Positions 8,546-17,738 of a stretch of DNA of 64,000 nt are shown piece by piece. A program made the translations under genes and the position numbers. This DNA comes from Comamonas avium. GTDB lineage: Bacteria > Pseudomonadota > Gammaproteobacteria > Burkholderiales > Burkholderiaceae_C. The DNA lies in NCBI RefSeq assembly GCF_014836675.1, contig NZ_JACSQK010000004.1, forward strand, positions 1-64,000, in the 5' to 3' direction. A model generated the notes under the pieces. The model searched no databases. It was not told where the DNA came from and was given only the letters and a program-made list of their open reading frames with translations. Every line of letters starts with the position of its first letter. Position 1 is the first letter of the stretch.

Positions 8546-10384
8546 CTAAACACTGCGACGGCTGCCGTACATACCGTCAACTTGCACGCTGTAGCGCTCC
8601 AATATCTGCTTGCGCTTGACCTTCATGGTGGGTGTGAGCAACTGGTTTTCTACGCTCCATGGCTCGGTGGTCAGCAGCAGTGCACGTGGTTGCGCGTAGC
8701 TGGGAAAATCCGTACTCAAGGCGTGCAGCCGCTGAAGAATAGTCTGCACCACCACAGGCTGGCGCAGGGTATCTGGGTTGCTGGCGTTCCAGCCATTGGC
8801 GGCCGCCAGCAGCTCCCAATTTTCGGCATTGAGCACCGCAATCGCGCTCACATAGGGGCGGTGATCGCCCAGCACCATGATTTGTTCAATCAAGGGATCG
8901 GCCAGCAAAGACAGCTCCAGATCGGCAGGCGAGAGTTTCTCGCCCGTCGAAGTGACAATGATTTCCTTCAAGCGCCCCATCAAGCGAATACGCCCCTTGA
9001 CCAGTTCTGCCTGGTCTACGGTGCGCAGCCAGCCATCCTCCGTCAGCGCTGCTGCCGACTCTTGTGGCCGCTTCCAGTACCCTTTCATCACGATGGGACC
9101 ATGCACCTGCAGCTCACGCTGAGCGCCAATGCGCACCTCCACACAAGGCAAAGGCTCCCCGACGGTAGAAGGGTCATTGCTCTGCAGCGTCACGACGGAA
9201 ATCACAGGGCTGGTTTCCGTCATGCCATAGCCTTGCAGCAGTGGCACATCCAGCGCCAGAAACACCTTGGCAGTGCTGTGCGCAATGGCTGCGCCCCCTG
9301 TAATAGCCATGCGAATGCTGCCACCGAACAAGCTGGCAATTTGCTGCGCAATCGCTGCGTGGGCAGCAGGCTTTGGTGCGTTGATCAACGACGCATCGTG
9401 CTTGTGCACATCCGTGATGCCTTGGCGTGCACAGAAATTAGCCCAGCCCCACTGCACAGCAGCTTCAAATGCCGTGCGCTCAGCCTCCCCGCCTGCCTGT
9501 ACTTTCTCCAGCACCTTGGCATGGGCTCGCTCGTAAATGCGCGGCACGCACACCAACATGGTGGGCTTTTCAGTCTGCATGTCCTGCATCAGCAATGCCG
9601 CAGAGCGTGCGTACGACGTGCATGCCCCGCAAGCAACCGCCAGGTAATAGCCTACCGTGCGCTCAAAGGTGTGCGACAGCGGCAAGAACGACAGAAACCG
9701 GTCTTGTGCATTTGGCTGCAAGCGCTCGACAAAAGCACCGACATCCGCCACAACGTTGGCATGCGTCAACATCACGCCCTTGGGCTTTCCGGTGGTGCCT
9801 GAGGTGTAAACAATTGCCGCTACATCCTGCGCTGCCGGCAGTGCAGGGGCTGCGCCCATCGCCAAAGACGCTCCTGCCTGCAGCCATTGCACCAGAGGCA
9901 CCACACGCGGCTGGCCTGGTACTGGGGCCACTTGGTCTTGCAGATCAACCACCACCACCGTGTGCAGTGCATCCATTGCATAGCTGGTGGCGCGCAGACG
10001 CTCCCATTGGCTCAGGCTGGACAAGACCAGCAGGCTGACTTCAGCATTGTCAAAAATATAGGCAATGCTGGCCGGGTTGTCGGTGGTGTGCACCGGCACC
10101 GAGATGGCACCAATCTGCAGCGCCGCCTGGTCCACGCACATGGCATTCACACTGTTGGGCAGCCAAATGCCCACACGGTCGCCGTGGCGCACCCCTGAGT
10201 GCTGCATGGCACCACGAAAGCCAGTAACAGCGGCCCCTGCCTCCTGCCAGCTGTACTGCTTCCAGGGCTGGTCCTTGCCTGCAAATTCACGGTATGCAGG
10301 TAAAGACGGCGTAGCAGCTACACGTGCTTGCAGCGCGTGGGCCAAGGTCGGCTGCAGCCAGGGTTCAATAACAGATGCGCTCAT
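8546..10384 (-). CDS. AMP-dependent long-chain acyl-CoA synthetase
   Basis: A 612-residue adenylate-forming ligase of the long-chain fatty acid-CoA ligase (FAA1-like) type, which activates fatty acids with ATP and CoA. The P-loop-like A3 motif is YTSGTTGKPKGVMLTH, then FLPLSHTFERTVGYY, the A5 motif GYGMTETSP and the hinge region RLMGRLKEIIVTSTGEKLSP. Exact chain-length preference is not visible. It lacks signal peptide and strong membrane segments. The 300 bp upstream separates it from the YihY gene in the same direction, so it probably has its own promoter. Confidence 0.9.
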   Translation of the reverse strand: MSASVIEPWLQPTLAHALQARVAATPSLPAYREFAGKDQPWKQYSWQEAGAAVTGFRGAMQHSGVRHGDRVGIWLPNSVNAMCVDQAALQIGAISVPVHTTDNPASIAYIFDNAEVSLLVLSSLSQWERLRATSYAMDALHTVVVVDLQDQVAPVPGQPRVVPLVQWLQAGASLAMGAAPALPAAQDVAAIVYTSGTTGKPKGVMLTHANVVADVGAFVERLQPNAQDRFLSFLPLSHTFERTVGYYLAVACGACTSYARSAALLMQDMQTEKPTMLVCVPRIYERAHAKVLEKVQAGGEAERTAFEAAVQWGWANFCARQGITDVHKHDASLINAPKPAAHAAIAQQIASLFGGSIRMAITGGAAIAHSTAKVFLALDVPLLQGYGMTETSPVISVVTLQSNDPSTVGEPLPCVEVRIGAQRELQVHGPIVMKGYWKRPQESAAALTEDGWLRTVDQAELVKGRIRLMGRLKEIIVTSTGEKLSPADLELSLLADPLIEQIMVLGDHRPYVSAIAVLNAENWELLAAANGWNASNPDTLRQPVVVQTILQRLHALSTDFPSYAQPRALLLTTEPWSVENQLLTPTMKVKRKQILERYSVQVDGMYGSRRSV

Positions 10385-10684
10385 GGCAGTGACGAAAAAG
10401 AAAATGCACCAAAGTGCAGCCTAGGGCCACGTTCTGGCAATGTTTGTAGGTAGATGTGAAATTTGCCCGCAGGCTGGCCCCATGGGGCATGGCTGGCCAG
10501 AGGCCTTACAAGCACCAGACTGGCCGGCAACCTATCTGCAAACCCGTGCAGCAGATCCAAACTGGGGCCTGGACATACCCAAAGCCAAATAGCGGCGGGG
10601 TATGGTCTCAAGCATCAGATGCTTCAAATACTGAAGCATTCAAAGCCTTTACAGCAAAGGTAAAAGCTATAAAACGCTGATATT
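10385..10684. other. Intergenic region upstream of the acyl-CoA synthetase gene
   Basis: Exactly 300 bp without an acceptable gene. The half next to the synthetase presumably holds its promoter. The half next to the YihY stop is hairpin rich and contains the weak repeat copy at about 10605-10680. No RNA gene was recognised. Confidence 0.5.
10605..10680. repeat. Possible degenerate copy of the dispersed palindromic repeat
   Basis: On the minus strand this stretch reads AGCGTTTTATAGCTTTTA, then GCTGTAAAGGCTTTGAATGC, then GCTTCAGTATTTGAAGC, which resembles the outer arms and inner TTCAG...TGAA dyad of the repeat family in scrambled form. It directly follows the YihY/BrkB stop codon. Resemblance is weak and could be chance. 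Confidence 0.3.
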
Positions 10685-11998
10685 TTAGTGTAAAGCGTCA
10701 GGGGCAGGGGCAGGCGCCACCTCGCCCGGGCCTTTGTGTACATCGCCGCTCATCACTGGCAAGGCCTCGCGCAGCAAACAGGTCTGCAGCCCTGCACTGC
10801 GCCACAAAGCAGCGGTGCTTTCTGTGTGAGTGAGCAGCATATGCTCCAGCAAGGGGGCCAGCGGCGTCTGATCTGGCTCTACCAGCAACACGTAGCGTGG
10901 CTCACCTTCTTCCAGATACGCCGTTCCAGAATCTGGCATGGCCCCTACCCAGCGGATGGCAGTCAAGGCACTCAGCGCGGGCTCCAGCTGCAAACGGTCC
11001 ACACGCAAGCGTTTGGCCAAAGCCATCGAGGGCATGCCGCGCTGATCCTGCATGCGCAAGGGCTCCAGCACGGCGACCGTTTCCAGCGCCAGCTCGAACT
11101 GCCAGCCAGGCTGACGCAGATTGCGGCTGGTGCCAGCCAGCAAACTGGGCAAATACGCAGCCACCAGAGCACCCAGCAAAAAGATGACCCAGCAGGTGTA
11201 GATCCAGATCAGCAAAATAGGCAAGGTGGCAAAGGTGCCGTAGATGGCCGAATACGTGGGCACCGTAGACAGATACAGCCCCAGCACCGTCTTGGCCAAG
11301 GCCATGCCTGCCGCCACAAAAAAACCACCTGCCCATGCATGTCGCCATTTGACGGGCGTGTTTGGCACAAAGTGGTAGAGCGCCGCCATCGCAGCCGACA
11401 GCAGCAAAAACTCCAGCGAGTTAAACCCTATCTGCACAGTCTCTGGCAGCACCGCCACAAAGCCGCGCGAAGCCGACAGAACGTAGGAGGTGGTGGCAAT
11501 GCTCAAGCCCATGAGCAAAGGGCCAAACGTAATTACAGCCCAGTAAATCAGCAGACGCTGCCCCAGTGGGCGCATGCGCTGCACACGCCAGATCTGGTTG
11601 AGCGTTTTGTCCATGGTCAAAATCAGGCTCACCACGGTCAGCAGCAAAAAGGCCAGACCGACAATACCGAGCTGGCTGGCCTTGCTGGCGAACTGCAGCA
11701 GGTAGCCCATGACCTGCTCGGCAATTTCGCTGGGGATCAGACTGTCTACCAGCCAGCGCTGCAGCGTTTCCTGCAAGCGGCCAAAGCTGGGGAAAGCCGT
11801 AAAAACAGACAGCAAGACCGTGAAAAATGGCACCAGTGCCAGCAAGGTGGTGAAAGTCAAACTGCTCGCTGTCAGACCCAGCTGGTCTTCACTGAAGCGG
11901 GTTTTGAGTGTGTGCAAGGTATTGCGCCATGGAAAAGACTTGAGCGTCTTCAACAAATGGCGCGTGCGCAGTCGCGTACGGTGTAAGGTCAGGGCCAT
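10685..11998 (-). CDS. YihY/BrkB family inner-membrane protein
   Basis: A 437-residue multi-pass membrane protein of the YihY/virulence factor BrkB family (once mislabelled ribonuclease BN). The hallmark N-terminal motif is DQLGLTASSLTFTTLLALVPFFTVLLS (short form: LTASSLTFTTLLALVPF), followed by hydrophobic segments near residues 95-115, 140-160, 180-200, 215-235 and 245-270, and a soluble C-terminal tail of about 150 residues. Molecular function is unsettled. I chose the start at 11998 (MALTLHRTRLR); the reading frame stays open further upstream but that part overlaps the divergent DUF2069 gene. Confidence 0.88.
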   Translation of the reverse strand: MALTLHRTRLRTRHLLKTLKSFPWRNTLHTLKTRFSEDQLGLTASSLTFTTLLALVPFFTVLLSVFTAFPSFGRLQETLQRWLVDSLIPSEIAEQVMGYLLQFASKASQLGIVGLAFLLLTVVSLILTMDKTLNQIWRVQRMRPLGQRLLIYWAVITFGPLLMGLSIATTSYVLSASRGFVAVLPETVQIGFNSLEFLLLSAAMAALYHFVPNTPVKWRHAWAGGFFVAAGMALAKTVLGLYLSTVPTYSAIYGTFATLPILLIWIYTCWVIFLLGALVAAYLPSLLAGTSRNLRQPGWQFELALETVAVLEPLRMQDQRGMPSMALAKRLRVDRLQLEPALSALTAIRWVGAMPDSGTAYLEEGEPRYVLLVEPDQTPLAPLLEHMLLTHTESTAALWRSAGLQTCLLREALPVMSGDVHKGPGEVAPAPAPDALH

Positions 11999-12019
11999 GC
12001 CCCGTATGATGCCACCCCG

Positions 12020-12418
12020 ATGAATGCCCCAACCCACAACCACCCCGGCAGCGACGTAGCTGCCACCCGCTGGCTCGCTGCAGGCAGCCTGCTGGGCCTG
12101 ATTGTTTTGAGCCTCGCGTGGGAGCTGTGGCTGGCGCCGCTGCGCCCTGGTGGCTCCTGGCTGGTGCTCAAGGCGCTGCCCTTGTGCATTCCGCTGGCAG
12201 GGCTGCTCAAGCACCGCATGTACACCTACCGCTGGGTCAGCCTGGTGGTGTGGCTGTACTTCACCGAAGGCGTTGTACGCGCCTGGAGCGACAGCGCGCC
12301 GAGCAGCTACCTGGCGCTGATTGAAATCGCACTGTGCCTGCTGCTGTTTGTAGCCTGCGCCCTGCATGTGCGGTTGCGCCAAAAAGCGGCCAAAGCCGCC
12401 CTGACTGCACAAGCGTAA
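12020..12418 (+). CDS. DUF2069 membrane protein
   Basis: A 132-residue protein with four hydrophobic segments (residues about 18-38, 47-62, 70-88 and 97-118) matching the DUF2069 pattern, including KHRMYTYRWVSLVVWLYFTEG. The function is unknown. Its start is only 21 bp from the start of the divergent YihY gene, so both promoters must lie inside or overlap the coding ends. The FAD-linked oxidase follows after 39 bp and is probably cotranscribed. Confidence 0.82.
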   Translation: MNAPTHNHPGSDVAATRWLAAGSLLGLIVLSLAWELWLAPLRPGGSWLVLKALPLCIPLAGLLKHRMYTYRWVSLVVWLYFTEGVVRAWSDSAPSSYLALIEIALCLLLFVACALHVRLRQKAAKAALTAQA

Positions 12419-12457
12419 AGAAATCCACCATCACACAGACACGTTGAGGAAGCCAAG

Positions 12458-13879
12458 ATGGACCAGCAATTGATCGCCACATTGCGTGGCATTGTGGGTG
12501 ATGCCCACGTTCTGACCGACGGTGACTTGAGCGCCTACGAGCAAGACTGGCGCAAGCGCGTGCATGGCAAATCGCTGGCCGTTGTGCGCCCCGCCAGCAC
12601 GCAAGAGGTGGCAGCGGTGGTCAAGGCCTGCGCCCAGGCCCATACGCCCATCATTGCCCAAGGTGGCAATACTGGCCTGTCTGTCGGCTCCACCCCCGAC
12701 AGCTCTGGCCAGCAAGTGGTGCTGAGCCTGCTGCGCATGCAGGCACTGCGCCAGCTGGATGCAGACAACCTGACCGTCACGGTTGAAGCAGGCATGATTT
12801 TGCAAACCCTCCAGGACACAGCGGACAAAGCTGGCTTTCTGTTTCCCCTGTCGCTGGCGGCTGAAGGCAGTTGCACCATTGGTGGCAATCTGGGCACCAA
12901 CGCAGGCGGCACGCAGGTGCTGCGCTACGGCAATGCGCGTGAGCTGTGTCTGGGTCTGGAGGTCGTCACCGCGCAAGGTGACATCTGGAATGGACTGACC
13001 GGGCTGCGCAAAGACAACACAGGCTACGACCTGCGCGATCTGTTTATTGGCAGTGAGGGTACGCTGGGCATCATCACGGCAGCCACCATGAAGCTGTTCC
13101 CGCAACCGGCTGCACAACTGACGGCCTTTGCCGCCGTTCCAAGCATGGAAGCTGCTGTGCGCCTGCTGGGTCTGGCGCACCAGCATCTGGCCGCTGGCCT
13201 GACCGGTTTTGAGGTGATGGGAAAGTTTGCGCTGTCGCTGGTCGTCAAGCACATGCCGCAGTTGCGTGTACCGTTTGCCGACATGGCTGAGGCGCCCTAC
13301 TGCGTGCTGCTGGAAAACTCTGACAGCGAATCTGAATCCCACGCCCGCGCACGCTTTGAACACCTGCTGGAGCTGGCTTTTGAAGACGGCTGCGTGCTCG
13401 ATGCCGTGGTGGCCGAGAGCATGGCGCAGGCGCACGACCTGTGGCACATCCGCGAAAGCATTCCACTGGCGCAGGCTGAAGAAGGGCTGAACATCAAGCA
13501 CGACATCTCGGTGCAGGCTTCGCGCATTCCTGCGTTTGTTGAATACGCCGATGCCGTGCTGCTGCGCGAAATTCCGGGCGTGCGCTTAGTTAATTTCGGT
13601 CACCTGGGCGATGGCAATCTGCACTACAACGTGCAGGTGCCCGAAGGCCAGGATGGCAAGCAGTTTCTCAACGAAAAAGAAAATCTGGTCAACACCTTGG
13701 TGTACGACGCGGTGGCGAAATTTGATGGATCTTTCTCTGCCGAACACGGCGTAGGCGCGCTCAAAGCAGACAAGCTGGAGCACTACAAATCACCTGTTGC
13801 ACTGGGCATGATGCGCGCCATCAAACAGGCGCTGGACCCACAGGCCATCATGAACCCGGGCTGTGTGCTGAAGGTCTGA
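12458..13879 (+). CDS. FAD-linked oxidase, D-2-hydroxyacid dehydrogenase type
   Basis: A 473-residue flavoenzyme of the GlcD/D-lactate dehydrogenase/D-2-hydroxyglutarate dehydrogenase superfamily. The PCMH-type FAD domain spans residues about 38-215, with PIIAQGGNTGLSVGSTPD and GGNLGTNAGGTQVLRYGN. The C-terminal FAD-oxidase domain (about 220-470) contains NFGHLGDGNLHYNVQVPEG, whose histidines bind the catalytic metal in relatives, and FSAEHGVG. It should oxidise a D-2-hydroxyacid; which one cannot be decided. AGGAAG upstream gives a good ribosome site. A strong terminator follows. Confidence 0.87.
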   Translation: MDQQLIATLRGIVGDAHVLTDGDLSAYEQDWRKRVHGKSLAVVRPASTQEVAAVVKACAQAHTPIIAQGGNTGLSVGSTPDSSGQQVVLSLLRMQALRQLDADNLTVTVEAGMILQTLQDTADKAGFLFPLSLAAEGSCTIGGNLGTNAGGTQVLRYGNARELCLGLEVVTAQGDIWNGLTGLRKDNTGYDLRDLFIGSEGTLGIITAATMKLFPQPAAQLTAFAAVPSMEAAVRLLGLAHQHLAAGLTGFEVMGKFALSLVVKHMPQLRVPFADMAEAPYCVLLENSDSESESHARARFEHLLELAFEDGCVLDAVVAESMAQAHDLWHIRESIPLAQAEEGLNIKHDISVQASRIPAFVEYADAVLLREIPGVRLVNFGHLGDGNLHYNVQVPEGQDGKQFLNEKENLVNTLVYDAVAKFDGSFSAEHGVGALKADKLEHYKSPVALGMMRAIKQALDPQAIMNPGCVLKV

Positions 13880-13900
13880 ATCAACATGGTTTGACAGCAA

Positions 13901-13931
13901 AAATGCCACGCTTGAGCGTGGCATTTTTTTA
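13901..13931. terminator. Terminator between the oxidase and lipoprotein genes
   Basis: The 11 bp stem AAATGCCACGC/GCGTGGCATTT with loop TTGA is followed by a T run and preceded by an A run. It can serve both the FAD oxidase (plus) and the convergent lipoprotein gene (minus). Confidence 0.9.
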
Positions 13932-13954
13932 TGCAGACCTGCTATCTGCAGGCT

Positions 13955-14599
13955 CTAGCCTTTGGACGAACTCTTTTGATTGTCTTGCATGGTCTGTACA
14001 TCCTTGGGCCAGGGCACGGTGATGTGGTTGGGGTCTTGGTACTCGCTTACCTTGCCCTCATGCAGCATCCACACGCGTACCGCGTTCTTGCCAGCATCCA
14101 CCACCACGGCGGCGGCTTCGGTGCCGCCCTCGTGCGGGCGGTTGCCCGTGATAAACCAGCGACCTGCATCTTCCGTTAAGGGGCTGACCGTGCGCAAGTT
14201 GGACAGCAAAGTACTGTATTCCTTGCCCAGCATCAGCTTGAGGCGGTCCGCCAATACGCCTTGCTCCAGAAAACTCATGTTGCTGTCACTGGGGTAGGTG
14301 CCCACGTACTGCTTGAGCTCTGCCAGCGGTGAGGCACCTGCATCAGGTGCAGCATGGCTGGGCAGCGTTTGTGCTTTTTCTGCGCTGGCCGCCACCATGG
14401 CTGCATCGTCTCCCAGACCTTGCACTGCCCCATCCGTGGATGCGGGCACAGAGGTGGATGAGGCGGATGCAGAGCCAGGCGCTGCAGCGCCAGGCACACT
14501 CGCCGCTTTGGGGGTGGGGGGTGCAGGCTCGCAAGCTGCCAAAGCACCAGCAGCCACCAGCACAGCCACGGTATGCCACGGACTGAGCAATCGTTTCAT
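13955..14599 (-). CDS. Predicted lipoprotein of unknown function
   Basis: A 214-residue protein with a type II signal peptide: MKRLLSPWHTVAVLVAAG followed by the lipobox LAAC, giving lipidated Cys near residue 23. After it comes a low-complexity Ala/Pro/Ser linker (about residues 24-90) and a compact C-terminal part with LKQYVGTYPSDSNMSFL and DAGRWFITGNRPHEGGTEAA. No family was recognised. I chose the ATG at 14599 because the signal peptide starts there and GGAGGAAAT precedes it; the open frame upstream adds 33 residues without a signal. Residue +2 is Glu, which does not mark inner-membrane retention, so outer-membrane sorting is likely. Confidence 0.78.
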   Translation of the reverse strand: MKRLLSPWHTVAVLVAAGALAACEPAPPTPKAASVPGAAAPGSASASSTSVPASTDGAVQGLGDDAAMVAASAEKAQTLPSHAAPDAGASPLAELKQYVGTYPSDSNMSFLEQGVLADRLKLMLGKEYSTLLSNLRTVSPLTEDAGRWFITGNRPHEGGTEAAAVVVDAGKNAVRVWMLHEGKVSEYQDPNHITVPWPKDVQTMQDNQKSSSKG

Positions 14600-14872
14600 A
14601 GATTTCCTCCAAACATGGGTACGTAAAAAGCAGGTAGAGAAACAGCGTACACCGCGCCAAACACATGGGGGCTTGCTGCTGTTTTTCATCGACATCAATG
14701 CTTATAGTCTCAGCAAAAACCCTTGTGCTGTCTGTCCGTCAATGCCGCATATCCTTTGGGCCCATCTGATCGGGGGCACATGTCACAATGTCCCCATCGG
14801 CCGCCCGATGCCAATGCAAGCAATGCTTGTCTCGCTCAGGGCGGTTTTGTTTTTGTTTTGCAGATTCCGCCC

Positions 14873-15697
14873 ATGACCACCACCACAGACCGCCCTGTCC
14901 GCTCGCAATACGAAGACTTTATGCGCCATGTGTATGAACATGGTGTGACCAAAGGTGACCGCACCGGCACCGGCACACGCAGTGTGTTTGGCCACCAGAT
15001 GCGCTTTGACCTGAACGAAGGCTTCCCGCTGGTCACCACCAAAAAGGTGCACCTCAAATCCATCATTAATGAACTGCTGTGGTTCCTGCGCGGAGACAGC
15101 AACGTCAAGTGGCTGCAAGAGCGCGGCTGCACCATCTGGGACGAGTGGGCCGACAAGGAAACCGGCGACCTGGGCCCCGTATACGGCGTGCAGTGGCGCA
15201 GCTGGCCCAAAGCCGATGGCACGCACATTGACCAGATCGCCGAGGTGGTCAAGCAGCTAAAAACCAACCCGGACAGCCGCCGCATCATTGTCAGCGCCTG
15301 GAATGTGGCCGATCTGGACCAGATGGCGCTCATGCCTTGCCATGCGTTTTTCCAGTTCTATGTGGCCGACGGCAAGCTCAGCTGCCAGCTGTACCAGCGC
15401 AGCGCCGATATTTTCCTGGGCGTGCCGTTCAACATTGCCAGCTACGCGCTGCTGACCCACATGCTGGCCCAGCAATGTGACCTGCAAGTGGGCGACTTCA
15501 TCTGGACCGGTGGCGACTGCCATATCTACAACAACCACTTTGAACAGGTGCAAACGCAACTGTCGCGCCAGCCTTTTGCCTACCCAACGCTGCAGATCAA
15601 GCGCAAACCTGACTCGATCTTCGACTACGAATTTGAAGACTTTGAAGTGCTGGGCTACGAGCACCACCCTGCCATCAAGGCCCCTGTGGCGGTGTAA
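14873..15697 (+). CDS. thyA: Thymidylate synthase
   Basis: A 274-residue ThyA that methylates dUMP to dTMP with methylenetetrahydrofolate. The catalytic cysteine is Cys156 in [12 protein letters not shown]; other family blocks are [49 protein letters not shown] and [10 protein letters not shown] chose the start at 14873 ([16 protein letters not shown]) because the frame upstream of it lacks family similarity. folA, whose enzyme regenerates the dihydrofolate product, follows 130 bp downstream in the same direction, with repeat copy 3 in between. Confidence 0.97.
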   Translation: MTTTTDRPVRSQYEDFMRHVYEHGVTKGDRTGTGTRSVFGHQMRFDLNEGFPLVTTKKVHLKSIINELLWFLRGDSNVKWLQERGCTIWDEWADKETGDLGPVYGVQWRSWPKADGTHIDQIAEVVKQLKTNPDSRRIIVSAWNVADLDQMALMPCHAFFQFYVADGKLSCQLYQRSADIFLGVPFNIASYALLTHMLAQQCDLQVGDFIWTGGDCHIYNNHFEQVQTQLSRQPFAYPTLQIKRKPDSIFDYEFEDFEVLGYEHHPAIKAPVAV

Positions 15698-15713
15698 GCC
15701 TTACAGGCAGCAC

Positions 15714-15808
15714 AAAATAAGAGCTGCTAGCGCATGTCCATCAAGCACTTCAGATATAAAAGTATCTGAAGTCTATGAATAACAAGCGCAGGCAGCTCTC
15801 TTTTTTAT
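15714..15808. repeat. Dispersed nested-palindrome repeat, copy 3
   Basis: Outer arms AAGAGCTGCTAGCGC and GCGCAGGCAGCTCTC pair in inverted orientation, followed by a T run. The inner dyad ACTTCAGATA/TATCTGAAGT is perfect (15747-15772, loop TAAAAG). It fills most of the thyA-folA gap. Confidence 0.85.
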
Positions 15809-15827
15809 ATATTCATTCGCAACGTCC

Positions 15828-16319
15828 ATGGCCATCCACCTGATTTACGCCCGCGCCGCCAATGGTGTCATTGGTTTGAACAACACCATGCCCTGGCACC
15901 TGCCCGAGGATCTGGCGCACTTCAAGCAACTGACCAGCGGTAACCCCGTGGTCATGGGCCGCAAGACCTGGGATTCACTGCCCGAGCGCTTTCGCCCCCT
16001 GCCCGGGCGCACCAACATCGTCGTCACCCGCAGCAGCGACTGGCAGGCCGATGGCGTGCTACGCGCAGGCAGTCTGGAAGAAGCCCTGCACGTGGCCGCG
16101 CAACATGGCGACACTGTCTGGGTCATGGGTGGTGCACAAATTTACGCCCAAGCCCTACCTCTGGCTGACGCTGTGGAAGTCACCATCATTGACCAAGACT
16201 TTGATGGTGACGCCTACGCTCCACCACTGGGCGCAGAGTGGAAGGAAGTGTCGCGGCAAGACCTCGTCAGCGCCAAGGGCCTGCCTTTTAGCTTTGTGCG
16301 CTACGAGCGCAAGCGCTAA
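15828..16319 (+). CDS. folA: Dihydrofolate reductase
   Basis: A 163-residue DHFR that reduces dihydrofolate to tetrahydrofolate with NADPH. The fold is clear: IYARAANGVIGLNNTMPWHLPEDLAHF (short form NGVIGLNNTMPWHLPEDL) with the active-site acid in LPEDL, the NADPH-binding VMGRKTWDSLPERFRPLPGR, TNIVVTRS, and VWVMGGAQIYAQAL. Length is typical for chromosomal DHFR. It is paired with thyA upstream, and the metallophosphatase starts 136 bp downstream. Confidence 0.97.
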   Translation: MAIHLIYARAANGVIGLNNTMPWHLPEDLAHFKQLTSGNPVVMGRKTWDSLPERFRPLPGRTNIVVTRSSDWQADGVLRAGSLEEALHVAAQHGDTVWVMGGAQIYAQALPLADAVEVTIIDQDFDGDAYAPPLGAEWKEVSRQDLVSAKGLPFSFVRYERKR

Positions 16320-16454
16320 CGGCGAACACTGCCGGCGTAAATAAAGCTGCGCTATCAGGGTGGTGACTGGTTGACGATATTGCTGCATTGCAACAATATG
16401 GAACGCCCGTGCGAATTTTTGAACGAGCGTTCTTTTGTGAAAGCCCCCGCCGCC

Positions 16455-17525
16455 ATGAGCCTGATACAGCCCCTGCCCCCCGGCCCGCTAGACATCGTGG
16501 GAGACATCCACGGTGAGTTGCATGCCCTGCAGGCCTTGCTGCGCCACCTTGGCTATGACGAAACCGGACGCCATCCGCAAGCACGCACCCTGGTCTTTGT
16601 GGGTGACTTTGTAGACCGTGGCCCCGACAGCCCGGGTGTGGTGGATTTGGTACAGCGCCTGGTGGAGGGCGGCTACGCCTGCGCCATTGCGGGCAACCAC
16701 GAAATCAACCTGCTGCGCCACGACCCCAAAGACGGTGCAGGCTGGTTTTTTGAAGAGCGCATTGCCAGCGACACCGCCAAATACAGCCAATTTGCCCGCG
16801 CCACCAACATGCTGCAGCGGGCACGCATTGAAACCTTCCTCAACAGTCTGCCCCTGGGGCTGGAGCGCCACGACCTGCGCGTAATCCATGCTGCCTGGCA
16901 TGCACCTGACATTGCCAAGGCCCGCCAGATGCCCCTGGGCACAGCCCGCGCGCAATACGACCACTGGGAAGCCAAGGCTGCACAAGTAGCCCGCGAGCAG
17001 CGTATTGCCGAGCACATGGCCGAAGAAAACGCCATCTGGCCGCACAGTCTGGAAGATGGCGAACGCTGCCCGCCCTTTCTGCAAGCCCATTGCAACAACG
17101 AGCTCAACAAAGCCCTGATCAACCCGCTCAAAGTGCTGACCTGTGGGCTGGAGCGCCAAACGCCTGAGCCGTTTTTTGCCGGCAACAAATGGCGCTTCGT
17201 AGAGCGCGTGGCGTGGTGGAACAGCTATACCGAAGACACGCCCGTGGTCGTGGGGCATTACTGGCGCTCAACGCTGCCGGCCCAGACCACACACGAAGGC
17301 CTCTTTCGCAATGTGGGCCCCTTTGCCTGGCATGGCGGGCGCGGCAATGTCTTTTGCGTGGACTACTCGGTCGGTGCCCGTGCACAGGCACGCACCTTCA
17401 ACCGCCCCCATGCCCACATGAAACTGGCAGCGCTGCGCTGGCCTGAGCGCACACTGGTATTTGATGACGGCAGCACCCACGCCACCAACGCGTTCATGCA
17501 GTCTGCACAGGCCCAGCCGGCATAA
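16455..17525 (+). CDS. Metallophosphoesterase of the PPP type
   Basis: A 356-residue protein with the calcineurin-like signature in order: GDIHG (residues 16-20), GDFVDRGPDS (50-59) and GNHE (80-83), then VIHAAWH and VVGHYWRS supplying later metal ligands. This is the dinuclear-metal phosphatase core; both diadenosine tetraphosphatases and serine/threonine protein phosphatases share it. A C-terminal extension of about 100 residues contains GRGNVFCVDYSVGARA. The substrate is unknown. I start at 16455 (MSLIQPLPPG) since the 28 residues before it in frame show no family similarity. Confidence 0.85.
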   Translation: MSLIQPLPPGPLDIVGDIHGELHALQALLRHLGYDETGRHPQARTLVFVGDFVDRGPDSPGVVDLVQRLVEGGYACAIAGNHEINLLRHDPKDGAGWFFEERIASDTAKYSQFARATNMLQRARIETFLNSLPLGLERHDLRVIHAAWHAPDIAKARQMPLGTARAQYDHWEAKAAQVAREQRIAEHMAEENAIWPHSLEDGERCPPFLQAHCNNELNKALINPLKVLTCGLERQTPEPFFAGNKWRFVERVAWWNSYTEDTPVVVGHYWRSTLPAQTTHEGLFRNVGPFAWHGGRGNVFCVDYSVGARAQARTFNRPHAHMKLAALRWPERTLVFDDGSTHATNAFMQSAQAQPA

Positions 17526-17529
17526 AAAA

Positions 17530-17556
17530 AGCCACCTCACGGCAATGAGGTGGCTA
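17530..17556 (+). terminator. Hairpin after the metallophosphatase gene
   Basis: The 10 bp stem AGCCACCTCA/TGAGGTGGCT starts a few bases after the stop codon, preceded by seven A residues. Only a short mixed T stretch follows, so it is stronger as a hairpin than as a classic terminator on the plus strand. Confidence 0.65.
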
Positions 17557-17661
17557 TCAATTTACAAGCGTTCTCGGGTATCCCCACCCGATGTGCCAAC
17601 TATAGCAAACAATCAAAAGTTTCAGTAATTACTGAAATTAGAAAAACAAACATTTACAAGC

Positions 17662-17689
17662 GATAAAAAACCCGCCAAAGCAGCGGGTT
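17662..17689 (-). terminator. Terminator of the chemoreceptor gene (minus strand)
   Basis: Read on the minus strand, AACCCGC/GCGGGTT encloses a seven-base loop and is followed by a run of T. It lies 50 bp past the stop of the minus-strand chemoreceptor gene. Confidence 0.85.
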
Positions 17690-17738
17690 GTGAATGGTGA
17701 AGACTGCCCAGCAGCTAGCAAGCTGGTGGTAATTGCCC

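Noticed and set aside
8531-9802. 423-residue plus-strand open frame
   Set aside because: It is antisense to the acyl-CoA synthetase gene, has His/Gln-rich shadow composition and no recognisable domain.
10685-12412. 575-residue version of the YihY protein
   Set aside because: The extra N-terminal 138 residues come from the antisense of the divergent DUF2069 gene and contain no membrane helix; the family start is at 11998.
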